64,000 bases of DNA from Pseudomonadales bacterium (GTDB lineage Bacteria > Pseudomonadota > Gammaproteobacteria > Pseudomonadales > Ketobacteraceae). The first letter of the stretch is position 1. Each line of letters begins with the position of its first letter. The translations under genes were made by a program, and so were the position numbers. The DNA is taken from positions 17,966 to 81,965 of the forward strand of contig PAPM01000008.1 of assembly GCA_002708905.1 (NCBI GenBank), given 5' to 3'. Of the stretch, positions 44,695-56,142 are shown one piece after another. The notes under the pieces were generated by a model, which worked only from the letters and a program-made list of their open reading frames with translations, was not told the DNA's origin and ran no database searches.

Positions 44695-47535
44695 ATGGAC
44701 ACCATTCAAGTTCGCGGTGCACGCACACACAATCTGAAAAACATCAATCTGGATATCCCCAGGGACAAATTCATTGTCATCACCGGGTTGTCCGGATCGG
44801 GCAAGTCTTCCCTGGCCTTTGACACCCTGTACGCTGAAGGCCAGAGACGCTACGTCGAATCCCTGTCCACCTACGCCCGGCAGTTCCTATCCCTGATGGA
44901 AAAGCCCGATGTGGACCATATCGAAGGCCTTTCCCCAGCCATATCCATTGAGCAAAAGAGCACTTCCCACAACCCCCGCTCCACCGTGGGTACCATTACC
45001 GAGATCTACGATTACCTGCGCCTGCTGTTTGCCCGGGTAGGCACACCCCGCTGCCCGGATCATGACCTCCCCCTGGAAGCCCAGACCATCAGCGAGATGG
45101 TGGACGATGTCATGGAGTTGTCCGGCGACAATCGCTACATGCTGCTGGCTCCCGTGATCCAGGACAAGAAAGGGGAGCACCTGCACCTGTTTGAAGAACT
45201 GCGGGCCGACGGCTTTATCCGTGCCAGAATCGACGGCATTGTGGTGGACCTGGACCAATTACCCAAAATCGACAAAAAGCGCAAACACACTATCGAAGTA
45301 GTGGTAGATCGATTCAAAGTTAAGGAAGGCATGGAGTTGAGGCTGGCGGAATCCTTCGAAACCGCGCTCAATCTGGCAGGTGGCACCGCCCTGGTGGTGA
45401 ACATGGACGAGACCAGGGAAACCCTGCTGTTCTCTTCCAAATTTGCATGCCCGGTCTGTAATTATGCACTCAGTGAACTGGAGCCCCGCCTGTTTTCCTT
45501 TAACAACCCGGCCGGCGCCTGCAGCACCTGTGACGGGTTGGGGGTGAATCAGTTCTTCGACGAAGACGCCATTGTGGTGTCGCCGGAACTGAGTCTGGCG
45601 GAAGGGGCGATCAAAGGTTGGGATCGACGCAGTGTCTATTACTTCCAGATGCTCAATTCCCTGGCCGACCATGTTGGCTTCGATATCGACAAGCCGTTTG
45701 GCAAGCTGAGCAAAAAAGCCCGCCGCATTATTATCCATGGCAGTGGCGACGAGCCTGTTCCCTTCCGCTACCTTAATGACCGGGGCGATGTTATTACCCG
45801 CAACCACCCCTTCGAAGGCATTATTCCCAACATGGAACGGCGCTACCGCGAAACCGAGTCGGACGCGGTACGGGAGGAACTTGCCAAGTATCTGAGCATC
45901 GCCGATTGCCAAAGCTGCCATGGTTCCCGCCTGAATCGCTCCGCCCGCAACGTGTATATCGAAAGCGCCACCTTGCCGGACGTGGTCAAGCTGCCGGTGG
46001 GAGACGCTCTGGAGCATTTCAAAGGACTTCATCTCGACGGCAAGAAAGGTGAGATCGCGGAGAAAATACTTAAGGAAATTCGCGAGCGCCTGCAGTTCCT
46101 GGTGAATGTTGGACTGGACTACCTGTCCCTCAACCGCAAGGCGGAAACGCTCTCTGGTGGCGAAGCCCAACGCATCCGGCTTGCCAGCCAGATTGGTGCC
46201 GGGCTGGTTGGAGTGCTTTATATTCTGGACGAACCTTCCATCGGCCTCCACCAGCGGGATAACGAGCGCCTGCTGGCCACCCTCACCCGCTTGCGGGACA
46301 TGGGCAATACCGTGATAGTGGTGGAGCATGATGAGGATGCCATCCGAGCTGCCGACTTCATTATCGACATCGGCCCTGGTGCCGGCGTGCATGGAGGCGA
46401 AGTGCTGAAAGCCGGCAGTCTGCAGCAGATCATGTCCTGCCGTAAATCACTCACCGGGCAATACCTGAAAGGCAGCAAGGCCATCGCCGTCCCAAAGCAA
46501 AGGGTAAAAAACGATGCCAAGCGTCAATTGCAGATCCGTGGCGCCCACGGCAACAACCTGAAGAACGTAAACCTGAATCTGCCGGTGGGGCTGATGACCT
46601 GCGTTACGGGCGTGTCCGGCTCCGGTAAGTCCACCCTGATCAACGGCACCCTGTTCCCACTAACCGCGACCTTGCTCAACGGCGCAACCACCCTCAAGCC
46701 GGAACCCTATGGTGAATTCCACGGCATCGAACACTTCGATAAAGTGGTGGATATCGACCAAAGCCCTATTGGCCGCACTCCCCGCTCCAACCCCGCCACT
46801 TACACCGGCCTATTTACGCCCATCAGGGAATTGTTCGCCGGCACTCAGGAATCCCGCTCCCGCGGTTACACCCCCGGACGTTTCAGTTTCAACGTCAAAG
46901 GTGGCCGCTGCGAGGCCTGTCAGGGCGACGGCGTGATCAAAGTGGAGATGCATTTTCTGCCCGACATGTACGTACCCTGTGACGTCTGCAAAGGGAAACG
47001 CTACAACCGGGAAACTCTCGAAGTTCGCTACAAAGGTAAAAATATTTGCGAAGTGTTGGAGATGACCGTGGAAGATGGGTTGGAGTTCTTCGAGAACGTC
47101 CCGGTTATCGCCCGCAAACTGCAAACCCTGGTGGACGTCGGCCTTTCCTATATCCGCCTGGGACAATCGGCCACCACTTTGTCCGGGGGTGAAGCTCAAC
47201 GGGTAAAACTCTCGAAGGAGCTTTCCAAGCGGGATACCGGCAAAACGCTTTACATCCTGGATGAGCCCACCACCGGCCTGCACTTCCACGATATCCAGCA
47301 GTTACTGAACGTGCTCCACCGCTTGCGGGACAAGGGCAATACGGTTGTGATCATTGAACACAATCTGGACGTCATCAAAACCGCTGACTGGATTGTGGAT
47401 CTTGGCCCGGAAGGTGGCAGCGGCGGCGGCGAAATCATCGCAGAGGGCACTCCTGAGGAGGTGGCCAAGGCAAAGCATTCTCACACCGGTCGTTTTTTGA
47501 AGCCACTTTTGAAGCCACTGGTGGCGGCCAAGTAG
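44695..47535 (+). CDS. uvrA: UvrABC system protein A
   Basis: 946 residues from ATG 44695 (GGGGG 7 nt upstream). Damage-sensing ATPase of nucleotide excision repair. It has two ABC modules: Walker [10 protein letters not shown] and GVSGSGKST, signatures [16 protein letters not shown] and [15 protein letters not shown]. Zinc modules are CPVCNY...CSTCDG and CEACQGDG...CDVCKG, the latter next to the DNA-binding insertion. No LexA-type CTG-N10-CAG box is evident in the 175-nt upstream region, so SOS control is unconfirmed. Confidence 0.98.
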   Translation: MDTIQVRGARTHNLKNINLDIPRDKFIVITGLSGSGKSSLAFDTLYAEGQRRYVESLSTYARQFLSLMEKPDVDHIEGLSPAISIEQKSTSHNPRSTVGTITEIYDYLRLLFARVGTPRCPDHDLPLEAQTISEMVDDVMELSGDNRYMLLAPVIQDKKGEHLHLFEELRADGFIRARIDGIVVDLDQLPKIDKKRKHTIEVVVDRFKVKEGMELRLAESFETALNLAGGTALVVNMDETRETLLFSSKFACPVCNYALSELEPRLFSFNNPAGACSTCDGLGVNQFFDEDAIVVSPELSLAEGAIKGWDRRSVYYFQMLNSLADHVGFDIDKPFGKLSKKARRIIIHGSGDEPVPFRYLNDRGDVITRNHPFEGIIPNMERRYRETESDAVREELAKYLSIADCQSCHGSRLNRSARNVYIESATLPDVVKLPVGDALEHFKGLHLDGKKGEIAEKILKEIRERLQFLVNVGLDYLSLNRKAETLSGGEAQRIRLASQIGAGLVGVLYILDEPSIGLHQRDNERLLATLTRLRDMGNTVIVVEHDEDAIRAADFIIDIGPGAGVHGGEVLKAGSLQQIMSCRKSLTGQYLKGSKAIAVPKQRVKNDAKRQLQIRGAHGNNLKNVNLNLPVGLMTCVTGVSGSGKSTLINGTLFPLTATLLNGATTLKPEPYGEFHGIEHFDKVVDIDQSPIGRTPRSNPATYTGLFTPIRELFAGTQESRSRGYTPGRFSFNVKGGRCEACQGDGVIKVEMHFLPDMYVPCDVCKGKRYNRETLEVRYKGKNICEVLEMTVEDGLEFFENVPVIARKLQTLVDVGLSYIRLGQSATTLSGGEAQRVKLSKELSKRDTGKTLYILDEPTTGLHFHDIQQLLNVLHRLRDKGNTVVIIEHNLDVIKTADWIVDLGPEGGSGGGEIIAEGTPEEVAKAKHSHTGRFLKPLLKPLVAAK

Positions 47536-47545
47536 CGGATCGCAA

Positions 47546-47569
47546 GGTAGCCGGATCACACCGGCTACC
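47546..47569. terminator. Hairpin between uvrA and gst
   Basis: GGTAGCCGG-ATCACA-CCGGCTACC: perfect 9-bp stem whose right arm overlaps the gst stop. No T-run on either strand, so intrinsic termination is uncertain. Confidence 0.5.
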
Positions 47570-48197
47570 GGTACAGACTGCCGTAGCCTTCTTCCATCAA
47601 AACACGTCGTACTGCCGGTCGCTGCAGCATGCGCTGATAGTGAGCCGCACAGGCATCCGGTAACGGCAGGCCAATTCGATCCGCCCAAAACTCCACATAA
47701 AACAGCGCGCCATCGGCAATACTGAATTCCCCCAGTACATACTCGTTACTGCCCAGGCGTCGGCTCAACCACTTCAACCCGGACGTCACCAGTTGTTTGC
47801 CCTGAGCAATGACCGGTTCGGGGTCACCGCCTCTCGGCAGATAATTTTCCGGTGTGAACACCCGGGTATAACCCAGCCCATGTACCACATTAACGGCATA
47901 ATTCATCATTTCCAAAGCCGTCAACTCAGATGTTAAGTCCGCCAGCATCAACCTGGATTTACCATGGCTACGTCCCAGCCACCAGGCGATAGACAGAAAG
48001 TCCGTCAGCACCTCACCTTCGTTGGTCACCAGGGTCGGAATCGTGCCTTTGGAATTCATGGCCAGGTATTCCGGCGTCCGGCTGTCCCCTTTCATGAGAT
48101 CCACCAGGTAGACCTCAAACACCAGCTCCAACTCTTCGAGCAGAATATGAATACCGGTGCTGCAGGACCCCGGTGTCATGTAAAAGCGAATGTTCAT
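47565..48197 (-). CDS. Glutathione S-transferase-like protein
   Basis: 210 residues from the ATG overlapping the upstream AAA+ gene stop by 4 nt, with GGAGG 8 nt before it. N-terminal thioredoxin-like GST domain with FYMTPGSCSTGIHILLEELELVFEVYLVDLMKGDSRTPEYLAMNSKGTIPTLVTNEGEVLTDFLSIAWWLG, including the cis-Pro turn and a possible catalytic Ser/Cys in GSCST. The helical C-domain follows, with FSIADGALFYVEFWA. A beta-class-like enzyme; the substrate is unknown. Translationally coupled to the ATPase. Confidence 0.88.
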   Translation of the reverse strand: MNIRFYMTPGSCSTGIHILLEELELVFEVYLVDLMKGDSRTPEYLAMNSKGTIPTLVTNEGEVLTDFLSIAWWLGRSHGKSRLMLADLTSELTALEMMNYAVNVVHGLGYTRVFTPENYLPRGGDPEPVIAQGKQLVTSGLKWLSRRLGSNEYVLGEFSIADGALFYVEFWADRIGLPLPDACAAHYQRMLQRPAVRRVLMEEGYGSLYR

Positions 48198-49891
48198 CGT
48201 GCTGCCTCCATTCCCCGGAAAATACTGCACAAACGGAAAACAGATAACTCCGGCGCCACCGATTTATGCTGGCAATACTTGGCTACCAGTTTCACCAGTC
48301 CCTTGATATCGCGACCACTGGCGGCAGGGAATATCTCCACCAATTCATCGAGCATGTCATCTCCGAGTTCCAACCTGAATTGACGGGTCATAACCTGCCA
48401 GATTTTGAAGCGATCATCCCGACCTGGAGGGTGATATTTGATAAGCGCAATACAGCGCGAAACGATCGCCTCGTCAATGTCATCCACTCGGTTAGTAGTG
48501 AGGAACAGCAACCCATTGAAATACTCAAGCACCCGCAGGAAAACACCCACTACCGCGTTGGCTGCGATATTGTCATCCCGGCGCTTGATATAAACATCGG
48601 CTTCATCAATCAGCATCACCGCACCCCAGCGCTGGGCGCGGATCAGCGTATTTTTCAGGGCCTGCTCCATTTCCATTACATTGAGACCCAGCTGACCTGA
48701 GTGCACCCGATAGAGAGGGCGGCGAATCACCTCAGAGTACACTTCTGCGGTTAGCGTCTTACCCACCCCTGGTGGTCCTGCACAGAGTACCGTGGTGCCA
48801 CCAGACTTACCCTGCACCACGTCGTCCATCAACATATCCATTTCCGCCGTTAGAATGTCAATCAGGTCAGTTTGCTCAGGTGGAAGAATCAGTTTGTCCT
48901 TAAGCTCCGGTTGGTACTCATAGATTTCAACGTCATCTACATGCACCCAGACATGGTGATGCAGCTCTAAATGGAACATTAAGACATAACCATGTACTGG
49001 AATTTCAGTGAACATCTTTTTGGGGATGTTATCCCGCATTTTCTCAGCCTGGGCTTCTACTTTGTCGTCGTAGTTATTACTGCGCCCCGCTTTCCTGAGA
49101 TACTTGGCAAGCACATCTCCGGTTGACTCCAGCTCAAGCGCCCTGTCTTTGATAATGTCCTCATCGTTCACCAAGCGGGCGAGTTCCCCGGAGCTGGAGA
49201 GCACCACACGGCTCTTGCGCGACCAATCCGTATTACGATGGCTGGCTGTCGGGTCCTCAGCATAAATAGCCGTGCCCCGGCCGGTAAATTGCTGACCATA
49301 GCGGGCGCGCCAGTCAAAATATCGTGCCGAGGAACGCTCGTACGCGGCCATTAACTCAGAGGTTTCCTTGAAAAATCCCTTGCCGGCCAAAATCTCAGGT
49401 AAGGTTTTTCCGATAATGTCACGCTCCAGGATCATCAGCGAAACTGTTTGCAGCTTGGCCATCCCATTGGCCTTAAGATCAAGAAGAATACGACCAGCCT
49501 CTTCTTCGCCCGGTGGAGTGAAATCAATTCGCCCGACCAGATAGGGAATCGGCTTACCTTCCCCATTAGCCTTGAACAGCCAACCTTTTATCCCGTCTTC
49601 CAATAGATAATTCACCAGATTTGGGATAATTGTCTCGAGCTGCCCCTCGGCAAAGGTCTCTGAATGACGGCTCAGTGCCTGAGTCAGTGTTTTGATTTGA
49701 GCGGCGTGCCCCGCCATATGACTGGAGCTTTGCTGATACAGCTGGGAAAGAAAATCAAGCTGATCAATAGTAAAACGGGTAAACGAAGTTTCGACACGAT
49801 GACCGAACTTGAGTTGCTCTAACAAACTGTCCAGATCGGGGAAACGTTGGACCAGAGATTCCAGGTAAGGTTTATCAATATAGAGTTTCAT
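48194..49891 (-). CDS. AAA+ ATPase with uncharacterised N-terminal half
   Basis: 565 residues. The C-terminal AAA+ domain (about 350-540) has Walker A AGPPGVGKTLTAEV, Walker B VMLIDEADVY, sensor 1 FLTTNRVDDIDEAIVSRC with a likely arginine finger, and a PGRDDRFKIWQ segment. The 340-residue N-terminal part is not recognised: no membrane segment, mostly helical, with a LSSSGELARLVNDED stretch and a His-rich LELHHHVWVHVD before the ATPase. It overlaps the GST gene (ATGA). Likely a protein-remodelling ATPase; the substrate is unknown. Confidence 0.85.
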   Translation of the reverse strand: MKLYIDKPYLESLVQRFPDLDSLLEQLKFGHRVETSFTRFTIDQLDFLSQLYQQSSSHMAGHAAQIKTLTQALSRHSETFAEGQLETIIPNLVNYLLEDGIKGWLFKANGEGKPIPYLVGRIDFTPPGEEEAGRILLDLKANGMAKLQTVSLMILERDIIGKTLPEILAGKGFFKETSELMAAYERSSARYFDWRARYGQQFTGRGTAIYAEDPTASHRNTDWSRKSRVVLSSSGELARLVNDEDIIKDRALELESTGDVLAKYLRKAGRSNNYDDKVEAQAEKMRDNIPKKMFTEIPVHGYVLMFHLELHHHVWVHVDDVEIYEYQPELKDKLILPPEQTDLIDILTAEMDMLMDDVVQGKSGGTTVLCAGPPGVGKTLTAEVYSEVIRRPLYRVHSGQLGLNVMEMEQALKNTLIRAQRWGAVMLIDEADVYIKRRDDNIAANAVVGVFLRVLEYFNGLLFLTTNRVDDIDEAIVSRCIALIKYHPPGRDDRFKIWQVMTRQFRLELGDDMLDELVEIFPAASGRDIKGLVKLVAKYCQHKSVAPELSVFRLCSIFRGMEAAR

Positions 49892-50077
49892 AGTTAGCTG
49901 CCAGCAAGACGTCTTACAGTCTCATTAGCAAGCCATATGCCGCACAATAAATCTTTGTTTTTATTTGCCTTTTTAATACAGAGTGGGGCAAATCAATGCT
50001 GTCATATCCGACATTGTCACCTATATAACAATTCAGGGCGGCAATCTCTGATTACCAATGCAACAAAAAGGGGCAAC

Positions 50078-50109
50078 AAAAAAGGCCAGCTAAAAAGCTG
50101 GCCTTTTTT
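50078..50109 (-). terminator. Terminator of the alpha operon (rplQ)
   Basis: A6-GGCCAGCT-AAAA-AGCTGGCC-T6: 8-bp stem with T6 on the minus strand, 25 nt past the rplQ stop. Confidence 0.93.
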
Positions 50110-50133
50110 GAAAACGGGCACAGACTGGAATTT

Positions 50134-50526
50134 CTATTCCTCGTCCATCTCCACCGCTTCTGCAGCGATTGGTCTATCAACCAACTCTACATAAGCCATT
50201 GGAGCCTTGTCGCCCGCGCGATAGCCGCACTTGAGAATGCGGATATAACCACCTGGACGATCTTTGTAACGAGGACCCAGATCTGTGAACAGCTTACCAA
50301 CGGCTTCTTTGCTGCGAGTACGGGCAAAGGCCAAACGGCGATTAGCTACGCTGTCGTTTTTGGCCAAAGTAATAAGAGGCTCTGCGTGACGACGCAGCTC
50401 TTTCGCTTTGGGCAACGTTGTTTTGATTAACTCGTGCTCAACCAGGGAAACCGCCATGTTGCGGAACATCGCTTTACGATGGCTGCTGTTACGGTTGAAT
50501 TTACGACCACTTTTACGGTGACGCAT
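50134..50526 (-). CDS. rplQ: 50S ribosomal protein L17
   Basis: 130 residues; begins [20 protein letters not shown] and contains [19 protein letters not shown], both diagnostic of L17. Last gene of the alpha operon (rpsM-K-D-rpoA-rplQ), 48 nt after rpoA. It ends at a strong terminator. The C-terminal acidic extension (AEAVEMDEE) is ordinary for the family. Confidence 0.98.
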   Translation of the reverse strand: MRHRKSGRKFNRNSSHRKAMFRNMAVSLVEHELIKTTLPKAKELRRHAEPLITLAKNDSVANRRLAFARTRSKEAVGKLFTDLGPRYKDRPGGYIRILKCGYRAGDKAPMAYVELVDRPIAAEAVEMDEE

Positions 50527-50574
50527 CGCTCTTTTCCTTTACAACTAACGGCCCCGACAGCGCGGAGCAATGGT

Positions 50575-51579
50575 TTAACGTTTCTTCAGTACGCGCTCAT
50601 CATCGCGCAGACTGCCGGGAGGCCAATTTTCCAGGCGCATACCCAGTGAAAGACCTTTGGACGCCAAAACGTCTTTGATTTCGGTGAGGGACTTCTTACC
50701 GAGGTTAGGAGTCTTCAACAACTCAACCTCAGTACGTTGAACCAAGTCACCGATGTAGTACACGTTTTCAGCTTTCAAACAATTGGCTGAACGAACGGTT
50801 AACTCCAGATCATCAACTGGGCGCAGCAGGATTGGGTCAATCTCATCACGCTCTTCCACTTTCTGAGGCTCAGACTCTTTCTCCAGGTCCACAAACACTG
50901 CCAGCTGCTGCTGCAGGATGGTGGCGGCCCGGCGAATTGCATCTTCCGCATCGATAGTACCGTTGGTTTCCAGATCGATAACCAGCTTGTCCAAGTCAGT
51001 ACGCTGCTCCACCCGTGCGCTCTCTACAACATAAGCGACACGTCGGATGGGAGAATAAGTCGCGTCCAACTGCAGACGGCCAACACCACGAGTTTCCTCA
51101 TCGCTATCCCGGCCATCAGCGGGTTCATAACCCCGCCCTTTCTGGATACGCAACTTCATGTTCAGCTTGGTACCAGCGCTCAGGTTGGCGATAACAAGAT
51201 CCTTGTTGATGATCTCAACGTCGTGGTCCAACAGAATATCGCCGGCGGTTACAATACCGGGACCTTCCTTGTTGATACTCAACAACGCTTCGCTTTTGTC
51301 ATTCAGTCGTACGGCCAGATTTTTCAGGTTCAGCAGGATGTCGATAACATCTTCCTGAACCCCTTCCAGAGTACTGTACTCGTGAACCACACCGTCAATT
51401 TCAACTTCTGTTACTGCCGCTCCGGGCATGCTGGACAACAGAATGCGACGCAGCGCATTACCCAGCGTGTGGCCGAAGCCCCGCTCCAAAGGTTCCAGAG
51501 TCACCTTGGCGTGGGTTTCGTTAATTTCCTGAACACCAATAGTCCGTGGTGTTAAAAACTCATTAACAGAGCGTTGCAT
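50575..51579 (-). CDS. rpoA: RNA polymerase alpha subunit
   Basis: 334 residues from the ATG preceded by GAGG (protein begins MQRSVNEF; the longer frame adds four residues). Alpha N-terminal domain with [36 protein letters not shown] for dimerisation and assembly; the C-terminal domain (about 245-325) with [33 protein letters not shown] and [22 protein letters not shown] for promoter UP-element and activator contact. Alpha operon, between rpsD and rplQ. Confidence 0.98.
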   Translation of the reverse strand: MQRSVNEFLTPRTIGVQEINETHAKVTLEPLERGFGHTLGNALRRILLSSMPGAAVTEVEIDGVVHEYSTLEGVQEDVIDILLNLKNLAVRLNDKSEALLSINKEGPGIVTAGDILLDHDVEIINKDLVIANLSAGTKLNMKLRIQKGRGYEPADGRDSDEETRGVGRLQLDATYSPIRRVAYVVESARVEQRTDLDKLVIDLETNGTIDAEDAIRRAATILQQQLAVFVDLEKESEPQKVEERDEIDPILLRPVDDLELTVRSANCLKAENVYYIGDLVQRTEVELLKTPNLGKKSLTEIKDVLASKGLSLGMRLENWPPGSLRDDERVLKKR

Positions 51580-51611
51580 ATAGAGTACCACCTCAACCTT
51601 TTGCTTATTTA

Positions 51612-52232
51612 TTACTTAGAATAAAGCTCTACGATTAGGTTTTCGTTGAGTTCTGAGGGAAGATCAGTACGCTCTGGCACAGCCTTGAAAACACCTTCTT
51701 TCTTCTTGCTATCAACTTCTACCCAGGACGCAAAACCACGCTGCTCAGCCAACTCAAGCGCTGCATTGATACGCAGCTGGTTCTTGGCTTTTTCACGTAC
51801 GGCTACCACATCACCAGGAGTAACCTGGAAAGAAGCCACATTTACAGTCTGACCATTTACAGTGATGGCCTTGTGGCTCACCAGCTGACGTGCTTCCGCA
51901 CGAGTGGAGCCAAAGCCCATACGGTACACTACGTTATCCAGTCGACCTTCAAGAAGCTGAAGCAGGTTTTCACCAGTCGCGCCTTTCAGACGAGCAGCTT
52001 CTTTATAATAATTTCGGAATTGACGCTCCAACACACCGTAAATACGGCGTACTTTCTGCTTCTCACGCAACTGAGTACCGTAGTCGGACAAACGACCACG
52101 ACGCTCCCCGTGCATGCCGGGGGCCTTCTCAGAGCGGCACTTGTTCTCGTACGCACGAACACCGCTCTTCAGACCGAGATCGGTACCTTCGCGACGAGAC
52201 AATTTACACTTAGGGCCTAAATACCTTGCCAT
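51612..52232 (-). CDS. rpsD: 30S ribosomal protein S4
   Basis: 206 residues, a primary 16S rRNA-binding protein and usual translational repressor of the alpha operon. Diagnostic start [19 protein letters not shown], and the S4 RNA-binding domain [31 protein letters not shown]. Located between rpsK and rpoA. Confidence 0.98.
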   Translation of the reverse strand: MARYLGPKCKLSRREGTDLGLKSGVRAYENKCRSEKAPGMHGERRGRLSDYGTQLREKQKVRRIYGVLERQFRNYYKEAARLKGATGENLLQLLEGRLDNVVYRMGFGSTRAEARQLVSHKAITVNGQTVNVASFQVTPGDVVAVREKAKNQLRINAALELAEQRGFASWVEVDSKKKEGVFKAVPERTDLPSELNENLIVELYSK

Positions 52233-52246
52233 GAATAGGACTCCCG

Positions 52247-52642
52247 TTAAACTCGGCGTTTCTTAGGTGGACGACAACCATTGTGCGGAATGGGAGTCAC
52301 GTCAGTGATACTGTTAATTTTATAGCCACAAGAATGCAGAGCACGTACCGCGGACTCGCGACCAGGGCCAGGACCCTTAACCATCACTTCTAGGTTTTTC
52401 AAACCATATTCCTGAGCAGCCAGTCCTGCTTTTTCAGCAGCTACCTGGGCAGCAAACGGTGTGCTCTTACGAGAACCGCGGAAGCCGCATCCGCCGGCAG
52501 TAGCCCAAGACAGGGCGTTACCTTGACGGTCTGACAAAGTAATGATGGTGTTGTTAAAGGAAGCGTGAATATGCGCAACACCATCAACAACCGATTTTTT
52601 AACTTTCTTACGCGTACGCGCTGTTGCTTTAGCCTTAGCCAT
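52247..52642 (-). CDS. rpsK: 30S ribosomal protein S11
   Basis: 131 residues; [55 protein letters not shown] and the C-terminal [18 protein letters not shown] identify S11, a platform protein of the 30S subunit near the mRNA exit. Alpha operon, 14 nt before rpsD. Confidence 0.98.
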   Translation of the reverse strand: MAKAKATARTRKKVKKSVVDGVAHIHASFNNTIITLSDRQGNALSWATAGGCGFRGSRKSTPFAAQVAAEKAGLAAQEYGLKNLEVMVKGPGPGRESAVRALHSCGYKINSITDVTPIPHNGCRPPKKRRV

Positions 52643-52667
52643 TTAACTGATTCCTGAACGTTACGCT

Positions 52668-53024
52668 TTACTTACGAATTGCTTTACGTGGGCCCTTACG
52701 GGTACGCGCGTTAGTCTTGGTGCGCTGACCACGAACGGGCAAGCTGCGACGATGACGCAGGCCACGGTAGCAGCCCAAATCCATCAATCGCTTGATGTTC
52801 ATGGACACTTCACGACGCAGATCGCCTTCAGTAGGATGAGTTGCAACTTCGTTACGCACTGCGTCCAGCTGCTCATCCGACAACTCTCTGATCTTGGTGG
52901 TAGGGTTGATACCTACTGCTGCACAAATGGCTTGTGCCTTTGTGTTCCCGATACCAAAGATATAGGTCAGAGATATAACCGCATGTTTGTTATCAGGAAT
53001 ATTGACGCCTGCTATACGGGCCAT
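52668..53024 (-). CDS. rpsM: 30S ribosomal protein S13
   Basis: 118 residues; [30 protein letters not shown] and the tail [27 protein letters not shown] are diagnostic of S13, which contacts the P-site tRNA and bridges the subunits. First gene of the alpha operon. A candidate promoter lies upstream. Confidence 0.98.
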   Translation of the reverse strand: MARIAGVNIPDNKHAVISLTYIFGIGNTKAQAICAAVGINPTTKIRELSDEQLDAVRNEVATHPTEGDLRREVSMNIKRLMDLGCYRGLRHRRSLPVRGQRTKTNARTRKGPRKAIRK

Positions 53025-53081
53025 CCAACTTACTCCATTTACTCGAGCTTAAAACTGTTTATCAGCCGCGAAAGGGCGCAA

Positions 53082-53110
53082 AGAATATCTTCACAGCCCG
53101 CAAAAATCAA
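53082..53110 (-). promoter_or_regulatory. Candidate alpha-operon promoter between rpmJ and rpsM
   Basis: Minus strand: -35 TTGATT (53110-53105), 17-bp spacer, -10 TATTCT (53087-53082). It leaves a leader of about 50 nt before rpsM, where an S4-binding structure might form. Match to consensus is moderate. Confidence 0.45.
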
Positions 53111-53146
53111 CTAAATAGATCTTTGTATTATCGCGAAGGTTAAATA

Positions 53147-53263
53147 TTAGCCCTGACGCTGCTTGTGACGGGGCTCAGAGCTGCAAATCACACGTACAGA
53201 GCCTTTACGACGTACGATTTTGCAGTTACGACAAATCTTTTTAACTGATGCTTGAACTTTCAT
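53147..53263 (-). CDS. rpmJ: 50S ribosomal protein L36
   Basis: 38 residues, [20 protein letters not shown] and onward to a RQG end. It is the zinc-ribbon (C+) form with Cys11, Cys14, Cys27 and His33 as ligands. Located between secY and rpsM, its usual place in the spc operon, 30 nt after secY. Translated by hand from the minus strand. Confidence 0.97.
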   Translation of the reverse strand: MKVQASVKKICRNCKIVRRKGSVRVICSSEPRHKQRQG

Positions 53264-53293
53264 GTCAAACTCCAAACAAGCTTAGGTTAAACC

Positions 53294-54634
53294 TTATCGA
53301 ACTAGGCCGGTTCCGCCATAGCCTTTCAGGTTTGCTTTCTTCATTAAGGACTCATATTGCTTGGACATCAGGTGACTCTGCACTTGTGCCATAAAGTCCA
53401 TAACCACTACCACCACGATTAGCAGGGAGGTGCCGCCCAGATAAAAAGGTACGTTACCGAAAGCCTGCAGCCCTTGGGGCAACAAACACACTAACGTGAT
53501 ATAGATCGCGCCAACCAGTGTTAGTCGACCCAAAACCCCGTCAATGTACTTGGCGGTTTGCTCTCCTGGACGAATCCCGGGAACAAAAGCGCCAGATTTC
53601 TTCAAATTCTCGGCCACGTCCTTCGGATTAAACATAATCGCTGTGTAGAAGTAGCAGAAAAATATAATCAACAAAGCGAACAGCAACAGGTATAGAGGCT
53701 GACCTGGACCCAACGCCAGAGACACTTCCTGCAACCACGCCATATTCTCGTTCTCACCAAACCACTGACCGATACTTGCTGGGAACAACAGTAAGCTGGT
53801 GGCAAAGATCGGCGGAATAACACCGGCCATATTGATCTTCAATGGCAAGTGAGATTGCTGAGCCGCGAACACTTTCCTGCCCTGCTGACGGCGGGCGTAG
53901 TTTATCGTAATTCGGCGCTGGGCGCGTTCCATAAACACCACAAAGAACACCACTGCAACCGCGACAATTGCCAGAATCAACAATACTGCCACATTAAGCT
54001 CACCCTGACGGGTCGCTTCCAAAGCCTGCCCAATCGCCGACGGCAGGCCGGCCACAATACCGGCGAAGATGATCATGGAGATACCGTTACCGATCCCTCG
54101 CTCTGTAACCTGCTCACCCAGCCACATCAGGAACATGGTACCAGTAGTCAGTGTTACCACTGCTGGGAACAACCAAGTAAAGCCAACACTCAGGGTGACG
54201 CCCTGCGACTGCAATGCCATCGCCATGCCCAGGGATTGCAGTGTAGCCAATGCCAGTGTCCCATAACGGGTGTACTGGGATATTTTGCGTCGACCAGACT
54301 CGCCTTCCTTTTTCAGCTGTTCCAACTGGGGACTTACAGCGGTCAGGAGCTGCATGATAATCGACGCCGATATATACGGCATGATTCCCAACGCTAGGAT
54401 CGACATTCTCTCCAGAGCCCCGCCCGAGAACATGTTAAACAGGCTAAGGATAGTGTCCTGCTGCTGGTTAAACAGATTCTGCAACTGAATCGGGTCTATA
54501 CCAGGGACCGGAATATGTGCACCAATGCGATAAACCAGAATCGCAAAAAACAAGAACTTGAGGCGAGCCCAAAGCTCGCCCATTCCTGCGGTGTTCATAT
54601 TCGGCATACCGGCCTGTTGGGGCTTGGCTGCCAT
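53294..54634 (-). CDS. secY: Preprotein translocase subunit SecY
   Basis: 446 residues, ten membrane helices, the protein-conducting channel of the Sec system. Recognised by [23 protein letters not shown] at the first helix, [32 protein letters not shown], and [30 protein letters not shown]. The protein ends [28 protein letters not shown]. Separated from rplO by one nucleotide. Confidence 0.98.
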   Translation of the reverse strand: MAAKPQQAGMPNMNTAGMGELWARLKFLFFAILVYRIGAHIPVPGIDPIQLQNLFNQQQDTILSLFNMFSGGALERMSILALGIMPYISASIIMQLLTAVSPQLEQLKKEGESGRRKISQYTRYGTLALATLQSLGMAMALQSQGVTLSVGFTWLFPAVVTLTTGTMFLMWLGEQVTERGIGNGISMIIFAGIVAGLPSAIGQALEATRQGELNVAVLLILAIVAVAVVFFVVFMERAQRRITINYARRQQGRKVFAAQQSHLPLKINMAGVIPPIFATSLLLFPASIGQWFGENENMAWLQEVSLALGPGQPLYLLLFALLIIFFCYFYTAIMFNPKDVAENLKKSGAFVPGIRPGEQTAKYIDGVLGRLTLVGAIYITLVCLLPQGLQAFGNVPFYLGGTSLLIVVVVVMDFMAQVQSHLMSKQYESLMKKANLKGYGGTGLVR

Positions 54635-54635
54635 A

Positions 54636-55070
54636 TTATTCCTCTACTTTTCCGCCAGCGGCTTCAATAGCTGCTTTTGCACCCTTAGTGGCAGGAACGC
54701 CCTTCAGAGTAACGGCTTTGTTGATGTCACCAGACAACACAACCTTGGCGAATTTGGTGGTTCGACGAATTACACCGGCTGCTTTCAACGCGTCCAGATC
54801 GATTACTTCAGCGTCTACCTTAGCCAGCTCAGACAAACGAACTTCCTGGCTTACCAGAGACTTCTGAGAGGTGAAACCGAATTTTGGCAAACGACGCTGG
54901 ATCGGCATCTGGCCACCTTCAAATCCTGGCTTAATGCTGCCACCGGAACGAGAAGTCTGACCTTTAACACCACGACCGCCGGTTTTGCCCAGGCCGCTAC
55001 CGATTCCGCGACCGCGACGCTTGGCGGCAGGTTTGGATCCAGCTGCTGGACCTAAACTGTTCAATCTCAT
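54636..55070 (-). CDS. rplO: 50S ribosomal protein L15
   Basis: 144 residues from [13 protein letters not shown]; the Gly-rich [27 protein letters not shown] loop is typical of L15, a late assembly protein of the 50S. The ATG lies one base after the rpmD stop (TAAGATG). Confidence 0.98.
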   Translation of the reverse strand: MRLNSLGPAAGSKPAAKRRGRGIGSGLGKTGGRGVKGQTSRSGGSIKPGFEGGQMPIQRRLPKFGFTSQKSLVSQEVRLSELAKVDAEVIDLDALKAAGVIRRTTKFAKVVLSGDINKAVTLKGVPATKGAKAAIEAAGGKVEE

Positions 55071-55071
55071 C

Positions 55072-55257
55072 TTATTCACCCTCTACACGAACCATGTAGT
55101 AAACTTTATTCACCATACCGCGTACAGCAGGAGTATCTTCAACTTCTACAGTGTGGCCAATGCGGCGCAAACCAAGACCACGGATACAGGCTTTATGGCT
55201 TTCGTGTCGACCGATGGTGCTTTTGGTCTGAGTCACTTTGATAGTGCTTTTGCTCAT
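55072..55257 (-). CDS. rpmD: 50S ribosomal protein L30
   Basis: 61 residues beginning [43 protein letters not shown] is diagnostic. I chose the second ATG because GGGG stands 8 nt before it; the first ATG overlaps the rpsE stop and is too close to that site. Confidence 0.96.
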   Translation of the reverse strand: MSKSTIKVTQTKSTIGRHESHKACIRGLGLRRIGHTVEVEDTPAVRGMVNKVYYMVRVEGE

Positions 55258-55262
55258 GGTCA

Positions 55263-55763
55263 TTACCCCAGAATTTCTTCTACGCTTTTACCACGCTTGG
55301 CTGCTACGTCTTCCGGAGACTTCATGGAGGCCAAACCTTTTACTGTTGCGCGAACAACGTTCATCGGGTTGGTAGAGCCATAGCACTTGGCCAACACGTT
55401 CTGAACACCGGCAACTTCCAACACCGCACGCATCGCACCACCGGCAATGATACCGGTACCGTCCGAAGCAGGCTGAAGATAAACCTTGGAAGAACCATGC
55501 TGGGCTTTTATCTGATGCTGCAAGGTAGTGCCGTTCAGTTCAACGGTAACCATGTTACGTCGAGCTGCTTCCAACGCTTTCTGGATAGCAACTGGAACTT
55601 CACGCGCCTTACCGCTGCCGAAGCCAACTTTTCCATTGCCGTCACCAACAACAGTCAATGCAGTGAAACCAAAGATACGACCACCTTTGACCACTTTAGC
55701 TACGCGGTTTACCTGGACCAGCTTCTCCTGCAAACCTTCATTTTTATCTTCAACTTTTGCCAT
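55263..55763 (-). CDS. rpsE: 30S ribosomal protein S5
   Basis: 166 residues; [51 protein letters not shown] and the [16 protein letters not shown] region identify S5, a fidelity protein of the 30S. Spc operon, 11 nt after rplR. Confidence 0.98.
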   Translation of the reverse strand: MAKVEDKNEGLQEKLVQVNRVAKVVKGGRIFGFTALTVVGDGNGKVGFGSGKAREVPVAIQKALEAARRNMVTVELNGTTLQHQIKAQHGSSKVYLQPASDGTGIIAGGAMRAVLEVAGVQNVLAKCYGSTNPMNVVRATVKGLASMKSPEDVAAKRGKSVEEILG

Positions 55764-55774
55764 TTCAATACCCT

Positions 55775-56122
55775 TTAAAACTCAAGGCCGCCTTCGCGAG
55801 CAGCTTCTGCCAATGCCTGTACTCGGCCGTGATATTTGTAACCGGAGCGGTCAAAGGCAACTCGGCTAACACCTTTTGCTTTAGCTCGTTCGGCAATCAG
55901 CTTGCCAACAGTCGCTGCTGCATCTTTATTACTGGTGGCACCAGTAAAGCCTTTTTCATTGGAAGAAGCACTGGCAATCACGCTGCTGCCGTCATTGCTG
56001 ATGACCTGAGCATAGATGTGCTGGCTAGTACGATTGATCGTCAGTCGGGTCTCACCCAACTCACGGATCTTCATTCTGGTGCGTTTCGCCCGGCGCAAAC
56101 GCGCAAATTTTTTGTCGTTCAT
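55775..56122 (-). CDS. rplR: 50S ribosomal protein L18
   Basis: 115 residues from [16 protein letters not shown] (a start four codons earlier is adjacent to GGTGAG and less likely). [11 protein letters not shown] and the ending [26 protein letters not shown] are diagnostic of L18, which binds 5S rRNA. Confidence 0.96.
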   Translation of the reverse strand: MNDKKFARLRRAKRTRMKIRELGETRLTINRTSQHIYAQVISNDGSSVIASASSNEKGFTGATSNKDAAATVGKLIAERAKAKGVSRVAFDRSGYKYHGRVQALAEAAREGGLEF

Positions 56123-56142
56123 GGCTACTGTCATCTCACCGA

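Noticed and set aside
45259..46392. 377-codon open frame on the minus strand
   Set aside because: It lies entirely within uvrA in an antisense frame; uvrA is intact and unambiguous.
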